This document shows positions 52,682 to 59,543 of a stretch of DNA of 64,000 nt, in pieces. A program made the translations under genes and the position numbers. Origin of the DNA: Marixanthomonas sp963974425 (GTDB taxonomy: Bacteria > Bacteroidota > Bacteroidia > Flavobacteriales > Flavobacteriaceae); the NCBI RefSeq assembly GCF_963974425.1, contig NZ_CAXBCK010000017.1, forward strand, positions 4,067 to 68,066, given 5' to 3'. The notes beneath the pieces were generated by a model. The model ran no database searches, was not told where the DNA came from, and saw only the letters and a list, made by a program, of their open reading frames with translations. The first letter of the stretch is position 1; every line of letters starts with the position of its first letter.

Positions 52682-54307
52682 ATGAAGAAGCTACTTCTTT
52701 CCTTATTTGCAATTTTAACCCCATTATTAACATACGCTCAAGATTCTAGTACTTCAGCTAATATAGATGCTACTTTTAAAAAGTATACAGGATGGTTTGT
52801 AGAGTTCATTTTTTATGAAATTCCTTTTTCTGAAGAGTTTCAAATTCCATGGGTTTTAATTGTACTAATAGGAGGAGCTACTTATTTTACTATTTATTTT
52901 AAGTTAATAAACTTCACAGGGTTCTGGACAGCAATTAAAGTTGTTCGGGGAAAATATGAAGATATTGAAAAACACGGTGCCGATACTTTATATGGTGATT
53001 CTACACCAAATGAGGGTCAAAATATAATTGAAACGATGAGAGATGATAGTGCAGAAGGAGAGGTTTCTCACTTTCAAGCACTAACCGCAGCGCTTTCCGC
53101 CACAGTAGGATTGGGTAATATTGCCGGTGTTGCTGTAGCATTATCCATAGGAGGGCCTGGGGCAACATTCTGGATGATATTAGCTGGTCTTTTAGGGATG
53201 GCTTCAAAATTTGCAGAATGTACACTCGGTGTAAAATATAGAGATGTAGGACCAGATGGCACTGTGTATGGAGGCCCAATGTATTACTTGAAAAAAGGGT
53301 TAGGTGAAAAAGGAATGGGCGGATTAGGTAAAATACTTGCCGTTATATTCGCAATTTTTGTAATAGGAGGTTCTTTTGGTGGTGGAAACATGTTCCAAGC
53401 AAATCAAGCAGCCGCACAATTTGTACAGCTTTTTGAGTTTTCAAACCCTAATGCAGGTCTGTACTTTGGATTAGGAATGGCATTTTTAGTTGCCATTGTA
53501 ATTATTGGAGGAATTAAAAGGATAGCATCTGTAACCGAAAAGATTGTTCCATTTATGGCTGGTGTCTACGTGTTGGCTGCAGTTATAATATTAGTTGCAA
53601 ACTATCATCACATAGGAGATGCTTTTAGACTTATCTATGATGGAGCTTTCTCGGGCTTAGGAATAGCTGGTGGATTAATTGGTGTTATGATCCAAGGTAT
53701 TCGTCGCGGAGCTTTTTCAAATGAAGCTGGAGTTGGATCGGCAGCGATTGCACACTCTGCAGTTAGAACAAAATATCCTGCCAGTGAAGGTATTGTTGCA
53801 CTTTTAGAACCTTTTGTAGATACAGTAGTAATTTGTACTATGACAGCCTTAGTAATTATTATTACAAATTATGAGGCAGGCTTTATGGAATACGGAACCG
53901 AAATTACAGAAGGAGTTGAAATAACCGCAACAGCATTCGATACGGTAATACCACACTTTTCTATTGTATTAACTATTGCTGTTATATTATTTGCATTCTC
54001 TACAATGATTTCTTGGTCATATTACGGTATGCAAGGTTGGAAATATTTATTCGGGAAAGGAAAAATAACAGACATGGTTTACAAATTCTTATTCTTAATA
54101 TTTGTAGTAGTAGGAGCATCAATAAGCCTTGGTTCTGTTATAGATTTTTCAGATGCGATGATATTTGCAATGGTGGTTCCTAATATTATTGGAGTAATAT
54201 TATTAACACCTATAGTAAGAAAAGAACTTAAAAAATATATGAACGCAATAAGTAAAAAGGAAGATGCACTAGATAGCGGAGCAGAAGACCAAACAAAGCA
54301 TATTTAG
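52682..54307 (+). CDS. sodium:alanine symporter family (AGCS/DagA) transporter
   Basis: A Na+-coupled amino-acid importer of the inner membrane. Diagnostic motifs are VSHFQALTAALSATVGLGNIAGVAVALSIGGPGATFWMILAGLLGMASKFAECTLGVKYR, GTVYGGPMYYLKKGLG, IRRGAFSNEAGVGSAAIAHSAV and VDTVVICTMTALVIII. The N-terminal signal-like helix (residues 1-20, ending TYAQ) is typical of Bacteroidota AlsT homologues. About eleven helices. Its transcript likely stops inside the next gene at a terminator-like hairpin. Confidence 0.95.
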   Translation: MKKLLLSLFAILTPLLTYAQDSSTSANIDATFKKYTGWFVEFIFYEIPFSEEFQIPWVLIVLIGGATYFTIYFKLINFTGFWTAIKVVRGKYEDIEKHGADTLYGDSTPNEGQNIIETMRDDSAEGEVSHFQALTAALSATVGLGNIAGVAVALSIGGPGATFWMILAGLLGMASKFAECTLGVKYRDVGPDGTVYGGPMYYLKKGLGEKGMGGLGKILAVIFAIFVIGGSFGGGNMFQANQAAAQFVQLFEFSNPNAGLYFGLGMAFLVAIVIIGGIKRIASVTEKIVPFMAGVYVLAAVIILVANYHHIGDAFRLIYDGAFSGLGIAGGLIGVMIQGIRRGAFSNEAGVGSAAIAHSAVRTKYPASEGIVALLEPFVDTVVICTMTALVIIITNYEAGFMEYGTEITEGVEITATAFDTVIPHFSIVLTIAVILFAFSTMISWSYYGMQGWKYLFGKGKITDMVYKFLFLIFVVVGASISLGSVIDFSDAMIFAMVVPNIIGVILLTPIVRKELKKYMNAISKKEDALDSGAEDQTKHI

Positions 54308-54339
54308 AATGTAACATCCATAACTAATAATTGGGAGAT

Positions 54340-55215
54340 ATGAAAACAATAAAACCCCACTTCAAGTTCAATCGAACTCAACGAAGTGGGGTTTTACTTT
54401 TACTATTGTTAATACTAGGCTTGTTATGCACATATTTTTTTATAGATTTTTCTGAAAAGTCTACGTTTGATACAACTTCGGAAGAAATAGCAATAATACA
54501 AGAAGAATTAGACTCGTTACGTGCTGCTGAAGCAGAAGCTAAGAAACCAAAAATATATCCTTTTAACCCCAATTTCATAACCGATTATAAAGCATATACA
54601 CTTGGTCTTTCTACTGAAGAATATGATCGTTTAAAGGAATTCCGAAGCAAGGATCAATGGGTTAATTCTGTAGCAGATTTTAAGAAAGTAACACAAATTT
54701 CTGATTCGTTGTTAGCTGAAATAAGCCCTTATTTTAAATTTCCAGAGTGGGTTACTAACCCTAAGCCAAAAAAGAAAAGATATACTAATTACAGTACTGA
54801 AAAGCCCTACGCCCAAAAAATTGACCTAAATAAAGCAACAAGACAGCAATTGCAGCAGGTAAGTGGAATAGGAGAGGCCTACAGCGACAGAATTATAAAC
54901 TATAGGGAAAAGCTAGGAGGGTTTGCAGACGATTTACAATTATATAATGTGTATGGTCTTGATGCAACTGTAGTAAAACGCGCCTTGCTTCAATTTACAG
55001 TGAAAACCCCAAAACAGATTGATAAGATGAATATCAATACTGCTTCGGCATCTGATATTGCAACCATTCCTAATATTTCATTTGAATTAGCAAAAAAGAT
55101 TTGGGAGTACAGGAAACTTCGAGAAACTATAGCAGACATTTCAGAATTGCAGAAAATTGAAGGGCTCTCAAAAAGTAAGTTACAGCTAATTCAGTTATAT
55201 TTGTATGCGGAGTGA
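54340..55215 (+). CDS. ComEA-like helix-hairpin-helix DNA-binding protein
   Basis: The start MKTIKPHFKFNRTQRSG is followed by a membrane helix (VLLLLLLILGLLCTYFFI) that anchors the protein. Three HhH motifs occur: residues about 85-145, about 165-205 (IDLNKATRQQLQQVSGIGEAYSDRIINYREKLGGF) and about 230-285 (MNINTASASDIATIPNISFELAKKIWEYRKLRE). Membrane-anchored HhH proteins of the ComEA class bind DNA for uptake or repair. I choose ATG 54340; the TTG at 54331 adds only three residues. Codons 4-19 form a strong hairpin (see the 54351 feature). Confidence 0.85.
   Translation: MKTIKPHFKFNRTQRSGVLLLLLLILGLLCTYFFIDFSEKSTFDTTSEEIAIIQEELDSLRAAEAEAKKPKIYPFNPNFITDYKAYTLGLSTEEYDRLKEFRSKDQWVNSVADFKKVTQISDSLLAEISPYFKFPEWVTNPKPKKKRYTNYSTEKPYAQKIDLNKATRQQLQQVSGIGEAYSDRIINYREKLGGFADDLQLYNVYGLDATVVKRALLQFTVKTPKQIDKMNINTASASDIATIPNISFELAKKIWEYRKLRETIADISELQKIEGLSKSKLQLIQLYLYAE
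54351..54395 (+). terminator. terminator-like hairpin inside the HhH coding region
   Basis: AAAACCCCACTTC (54351-54363) is perfectly complementary to GAAGTGGGGTTTT (54383-54395). The inner part AGTTC-AATC-GAACT also pairs. A T-rich tract (TTTTACTTTTAC) follows. It probably terminates the symporter transcript, yet lies in codons 4-19 of the HhH gene. Confidence 0.6.
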
Positions 55216-55291
55216 TCAATGATTCTATACATTGAAGTGCAGAAATAAGATGCATTTCAAAGAAAAACAATAAAAAACGAAACAATTATAT

Positions 55292-56458
55292 ATGAGTAGC
55301 ATGTACTTTACAGAAGAACACGATTTTTTCAGAAAAAGCTTTCGAGATTTTTTGCAGAAAGAAGTAGTACCACACATTGAAAAGTGGGAAAAAACCGGTG
55401 ATATAGAACGCTTCATTTGGAAAAAATTTGGTGAAATGGGCTATTTCGGAATCAACTACCCAGAGAAATATGGTGGTTTAGATTTAGATCTATTTTATAC
55501 GGTGATTTTTCTAGAAGAACTTCAGAAAGTAAATTCAGGCGGTTTTGCAGCTGCTATGTGGGCACATGCTTATTTAGCACAGACACACTTAAACAAAGAA
55601 GGAAACCACGAGCAGAAAGAAAAATATTTGGCCCCTAGTATTGCTGGCGAAAAGATAGGTTGTCTCTGTATAACTGAACCTTTTGGAGGTAGTGATGTAG
55701 GAGGCATGCGAACCACAGCAGTTAAAAAAGGAGATAAATATGTTATTAATGGTTCTAAAACATTCATTACTAACGGCGTGTATAGTGATTACCTAGTAGT
55801 CGCTGCGAAAACGTCACCAGAGCTTGGTAATAAAGGCATCAGTATTTTTGTGGTGGATCGCGATACCAAAGGTATTTCTTCCACAAAATTAGATAAACTA
55901 GGTTGGAGAGCTAGTGATACAGGTGAAATAGCTTTTGATAATGTAGAAATTCCTGCTGAAAACCTAATGGGCGAAGAAAATAAAGGTTTCCCTTATATTA
56001 TGCAGCATTTTGCATTAGAACGCTTGATAATGGGGGTAAATGCTCACGCCCGTAGTGAATTTGCTTTGGAGTATACCATACAGTACATGAAAGATCGTGT
56101 TGCTTTTGGTAAATCTATTTCTAAGTTTCAGGCGCTTCGTCATAGAGTAGCACAATTAACTAGTGAAGTTGAAGTGTGTAAAACGTTTAACTACGTAACT
56201 ACCAAAAGGCTTAACGATGGCGAATATGTGGTAAAGGAAGCCACGATGTCCAAATTGATTTCTACAAAAGTTTCCGATGAAGTGATGTACGACTGTCTAC
56301 AATTTCTCGGCGGTTATGGTTATATGGAAGACTATCCATTGGCACGTTTAGCACGGGATAGTAGATTGGGGCCTATTGGTGGAGGAACTTCAGAGATACT
56401 ACGTGAAATTATTGCCAAAATGGTGATGGACGGAGTAGAATACAAACCGGCGACTTAA
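55292..56458 (+). CDS. acyl-CoA dehydrogenase
   Basis: An FAD enzyme that oxidises acyl-CoA. Visible motifs are CLCITEPFGGSDVGGMRTTA (flavin-binding), GDKYVINGSKTFITNGV, DKLGWRASDTGEIAFDNVEIPAEN, RLIMGVNAHARSEFALEYTIQYMKDRVAFGKSI, and near the C-terminus FLGGYGYMEDYPLARLARDSRLGPIGGGTSEI, a full-length 388-aa member with the catalytic-base region of the isovaleryl/acyl class. No beta-oxidation neighbours, so the chain specificity is open. Confidence 0.93.
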   Translation: MSSMYFTEEHDFFRKSFRDFLQKEVVPHIEKWEKTGDIERFIWKKFGEMGYFGINYPEKYGGLDLDLFYTVIFLEELQKVNSGGFAAAMWAHAYLAQTHLNKEGNHEQKEKYLAPSIAGEKIGCLCITEPFGGSDVGGMRTTAVKKGDKYVINGSKTFITNGVYSDYLVVAAKTSPELGNKGISIFVVDRDTKGISSTKLDKLGWRASDTGEIAFDNVEIPAENLMGEENKGFPYIMQHFALERLIMGVNAHARSEFALEYTIQYMKDRVAFGKSISKFQALRHRVAQLTSEVEVCKTFNYVTTKRLNDGEYVVKEATMSKLISTKVSDEVMYDCLQFLGGYGYMEDYPLARLARDSRLGPIGGGTSEILREIIAKMVMDGVEYKPAT

Positions 56459-56478
56459 CCTTTACTGAAACATCAATC

Positions 56479-57903
56479 ATGCGTTTATCATTTCTAAAAT
56501 ATTTTTTTAGTGCAACTTTGTGTTTATTAAGCTTACAGCTTTTTTCCCAAACAGAAATTAAAGGAAAAGTAGTTGATTTTACACAGCTATTACCCATTGA
56601 AAGTGCCAGTGTCTATGTGCAAAATTCAACCATTGGAACTATTACCAATACCGATGGGAAATTTTCATTGACTGTTCCTGAAAAATATGTAAACGATACG
56701 CTCGTAATTTCATCCATAGGTTTTAAGAGCTATAAAACCCCAGTAAAGGATTTTGATGGTTCCGCGGATATTTTCTTGGAAGAAGACATCGCTTCGTTAG
56801 ATGAAGTAATGATTATTGCTGAAACTAGACCTAAAACAGGAAACGAAATCGTGTTGCGGGCCATTGAGGAATTACCTGATAACTTACCAGAACAGCCTTA
56901 TTTGCAGAAAGGATTTTTAAGGCATAAAGAGCGTAACAAAAAAGAGTTTAAATGGCTTATTGAAGCGGCATTGACCTTATACGATTCCAGTTATGCTTCC
57001 GGCGCTAAGGAGAACTTGCAGGTAAATATAGACGAAATTAGAAAAAGCTATGACCTTAGAGATGTGGATAGCCTGTTTGCTTATACATCGTATTTAAAGT
57101 ACCACGAACATAAAGTAAATATAAAATCAAAGACACTTCGAAGAGATACTATTGAAACAGCCTCTTTGGTCAAAGCCATTAAATGGAACGACGAACGCGT
57201 AAACGGCTTGGATAACTTGTTTAAAGGAAAGCTCAGTTTAATTAGAAATGCAAATGCCACTGGAGCACTTTTTGGGGAAGATGTGCTTAAAACACATCAA
57301 TTTACGCTTGATACGGTTTTGGTGGATAATGATAGAAAGCTATATAAAATTAAAATTTTAAAAGGTGAAGATTATGTTGGCCTGAACACCAAAAATATCT
57401 ATAATGAAGGGTTTGAACCTAAAGGGTGGCTCTATATTTATTGGGACAATTACGCTTTTAAGAAGATAGAATATGAATTGGTAGCTGCTTCTACCGCACA
57501 AAAACGAAGAAGTAAAAGCCTTTTTGACACGTTGGTAAACCATAAACTGGAACTCACCTATAAAGAATACAACGATAAAATGTACCCTAGTTACATATAC
57601 TATGAAACCCCAAAATTGGTACAGGTTGGAAACCGCTCATCCGATAAGATAGACGAAGAAAAAGCCCAAGCAGATAAAGAAGAACAGTTTTACTACACGG
57701 TACAAGAAATACTTTTTACTGAAATTGTTGATGACCCGTTACAAGTTCAACAGGCAACACAAAATAATTGGTCTTCTGATATTTTTGTGTCCAGACCATA
57801 TAACGCAACATTCTGGAAAAGCTACAATGTATTGTTAGAGAGTAATGAAGAAGAGCAGCTCATCCAAGATTTAAGCAAAAGGGCCTCGTTGTTTAAGCAG
57901 TAG
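56479..57903 (+). CDS. secreted protein with N-terminal CarboxypepD_reg-like domain
   Basis: A signal peptide (cleavage after LFSQ, residue 24) is followed by the beta-sandwich domain at about residues 26-110: KGKVVDFTQLLPIESASVYVQNSTIGTITNTDGKFSL, then the IGF-K loop and EVMIIAETRPKTGNEIV. The remaining 350 residues are a conserved Bacteroidota extracytoplasmic domain of unknown role, without membrane segments. Probably periplasmic or surface-exposed; substrate unknown. Confidence 0.82.
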   Translation: MRLSFLKYFFSATLCLLSLQLFSQTEIKGKVVDFTQLLPIESASVYVQNSTIGTITNTDGKFSLTVPEKYVNDTLVISSIGFKSYKTPVKDFDGSADIFLEEDIASLDEVMIIAETRPKTGNEIVLRAIEELPDNLPEQPYLQKGFLRHKERNKKEFKWLIEAALTLYDSSYASGAKENLQVNIDEIRKSYDLRDVDSLFAYTSYLKYHEHKVNIKSKTLRRDTIETASLVKAIKWNDERVNGLDNLFKGKLSLIRNANATGALFGEDVLKTHQFTLDTVLVDNDRKLYKIKILKGEDYVGLNTKNIYNEGFEPKGWLYIYWDNYAFKKIEYELVAASTAQKRRSKSLFDTLVNHKLELTYKEYNDKMYPSYIYYETPKLVQVGNRSSDKIDEEKAQADKEEQFYYTVQEILFTEIVDDPLQVQQATQNNWSSDIFVSRPYNATFWKSYNVLLESNEEEQLIQDLSKRASLFKQ

Positions 57904-57908
57904 GGTAG

Positions 57909-57948
57909 ATTTACGATGTACGATTTTGGACTTACGATTTTCAAAATT
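57909..57948. repeat. dispersed TTACGAT-type repeats
   Basis: TTACGATGTACGATTTTGG and CTTACGATTTTCAAAAT contain three copies of TACGAT. Related forms occur at 43868-43895 (CGTAAATCGTACCTCGTAC), 62178-62197 and 62586-62607. They seem to be a repeat family of this genome in short intergenic gaps. Confidence 0.5.
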
Positions 57949-58082
57949 ATAATTTATCTAAGTTCAATTAATAAATTAGAAATAGGGTTTTACAGAAGCC
58001 CTCTTGAAATGATAATACAGAAGAGATATTACGATATTCTTCTTAAAAAACTTCTTTAAATTTAAAATTTTAACAAAATATA

Positions 58083-58117
58083 TTTGGATTTAACACATTG
58101 GGGGGGGGGTAGTTTTA
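58083..58117 (+). promoter_or_regulatory. candidate promoter with a ten-G tract between its elements
   Basis: TTTG (58083-58086) and TAGTTTTA (58110-58117, one mismatch to TAnnTTTG) are 23 bp apart, and ten consecutive G (58100-58109) occupy the spacer. Changing the number of G would change element spacing. It precedes the cysteine-rich gene by 37 bp. Confidence 0.5.
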
Positions 58118-58153
58118 TTGATAATCAGATGTTTAATTTAAAATCTTTTTATT

Positions 58154-58693
58154 ATGAAAAAACTTATTTTACTTTCGTTCGTTGCAATTATTGGAGTTAT
58201 AGGATTATCCTCCAATACTTCAATTGATACTATTAATTCTGGTGATGACTTTTCATTTCCAGAATATTCCGATGTTTTATATACAAAAGTTGCTGGTGAT
58301 GGTTGTTATGCAGAATGCGGAACTACCTCTTGTTCAGGGTCAGGTGATTGCGTGTGCTCTTGCAGTACGCTTCAGTGTGATTGTGAACCCAATCCAGATC
58401 CTGATCCAATAGGCTATAACGAAGTACCTGAAATTGACGTTTCAATTAGTGAAAAACAATATAAAAACTTGAAAGCCTTGGCTTATATGCTTTATGAAGC
58501 TGAAGATAACAATGCCAATAAGGCTTATTTACATTTAGGCAATGCTATTGAAGGCTTAAAAAGTAAAGATGCCCCGGCTTATCATAAAGAAAGGGACTTG
58601 TATTATAAATCGCTTTACGAAATAAGCTCTGAAAATACCAAACTAAAGCTCAATACATTTTTTGAAAAAGTTGGTGTAACTGAAAGAGTTTAA
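58154..58693 (+). CDS. secreted cysteine-rich protein, 179 aa
   Basis: A signal peptide or hydrophobic leader occupies residues 1-20 (LILLSFVAIIGVIGLSS). Residues 50-78 hold eight Cys in a short stretch (GCYAEC, TTSC, GDCVCSC, TLQCDCEPNPDPDP), followed by a Pro/Asp segment. The C-terminal half (from about residue 95) is helical: ISEKQYKNLKALAYMLYEAED and so on. I know no exact family. The architecture (leader, Cys cluster, acidic helical part) suggests an exported, disulphide- or metal-bound protein. GLPGLI and TonB-like genes follow. Confidence 0.82.
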   Translation: MKKLILLSFVAIIGVIGLSSNTSIDTINSGDDFSFPEYSDVLYTKVAGDGCYAECGTTSCSGSGDCVCSCSTLQCDCEPNPDPDPIGYNEVPEIDVSISEKQYKNLKALAYMLYEAEDNNANKAYLHLGNAIEGLKSKDAPAYHKERDLYYKSLYEISSENTKLKLNTFFEKVGVTERV

Positions 58694-58708
58694 TTTTATA
58701 AACAAAAT

Positions 58709-58746
58709 AATGATCCTGTGAATTCGTTGTAATTTACGGGGTCATT
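58709..58746 (+). promoter_or_regulatory. hairpin between cysteine-rich and GLPGLI genes
   Basis: AATGATCCTGTGAATT (58709-58724) and AATTTACGGGGTCATT (58731-58746) pair over 16 bp with three G-U wobbles, around a 6-nt loop. The sequence after is AT-rich (TAACTTTTAATAAT) with no long T run, so it would be a weak terminator or an RNA-processing stem. Confidence 0.55.
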
Positions 58747-58766
58747 TAACTTTTAATAATGTCAGC

Positions 58767-59543
58767 ATGAAGTGTTATAGTTTATTAAGTATATTTTTGA
58801 TATTTACTTTTTCTTCTTTTTCACAAACTAAAAATAACGCAGAAGGTAAAATTACCTATGAATATATTTCACATTATACGTTTGAAAAAGTAAACAGACA
58901 AGCTACTTTATTTTTTTCTGAAAACAATTCTGTTTTTATAGATTCTAAAGGGAAAGAACCAATCGTTTATATGAACGGGGTAAACTTCAGGGATGGGTAT
59001 TATGTTCAAGATAAAATTGGAAACCTGATTTTTAAAGATTTCGCCTTGGATACCATACAAATTCGAAAGCTGGTAAATACAGAGCCCTATGTAACAAAAG
59101 AACCGCTACCTAAATTTAATTGGAAAATAAAAGATAGTATAAAAAGCATAGGTTCTTTTAAATGCAGGCTTGCCACAACAACTTTTCGAGGTAGAAATTA
59201 CAATGCTTGGTTTACACAAAAAATACCTTTTAGTGATGGTCCTTGGAAATTCTCAGGCTTACCTGGAATGATATTGGAAGTTGTTTCAGATGATAATGAC
59301 TACCAGTTTTTGTTCAAATCCATAGAAATGCCGCTAAAAGATAAAAAGGAAATCATTACCTTCAATAATGATGGAACCTATCTCGATTTTGAAAAATTTA
59401 AAACAGCGGAAGACATTGAGTTTCAAAAAATGAAAAAGCAGGGTGAAGCAAAATGGCTCAGCTCTGGAGGTAAGCCAGGAGGCTATACGTTGACTAAAAA
59501 CCCTACAAACCCTATTGAGCTGTCTTATGGCAAAGAAGATTAG
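58767..59543 (+). CDS. GLPGLI family protein
   Basis: A signal peptide (cleavage near FSQ, residue 20) begins a protein with GKITYEYI near the start, YFVQDKIGNLIF-like text, and the family hallmark FSGLPGMILEV, plus ATTTFRGRNYNAWFTQKIPFSDGPWKFSGLPG. GLPGLI proteins (TIGR01200) are periplasmic or outer-membrane-linked, often next to TonB-dependent-receptor-like genes, as here. Biological role not established. The stop overlaps the next gene by 17 bp, so translation is coupled. Confidence 0.93.
   Translation: MKCYSLLSIFLIFTFSSFSQTKNNAEGKITYEYISHYTFEKVNRQATLFFSENNSVFIDSKGKEPIVYMNGVNFRDGYYVQDKIGNLIFKDFALDTIQIRKLVNTEPYVTKEPLPKFNWKIKDSIKSIGSFKCRLATTTFRGRNYNAWFTQKIPFSDGPWKFSGLPGMILEVVSDDNDYQFLFKSIEMPLKDKKEIITFNNDGTYLDFEKFKTAEDIEFQKMKKQGEAKWLSSGGKPGGYTLTKNPTNPIELSYGKED

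Noticed and set aside
57979..57995. Another copy of the AGGAAAAACCC operator before the cysteine-rich gene
   Set aside because: ATAGGGTTTTACAGAAG shares only the first eight bases with the reverse of the motif and lacks the second arm.
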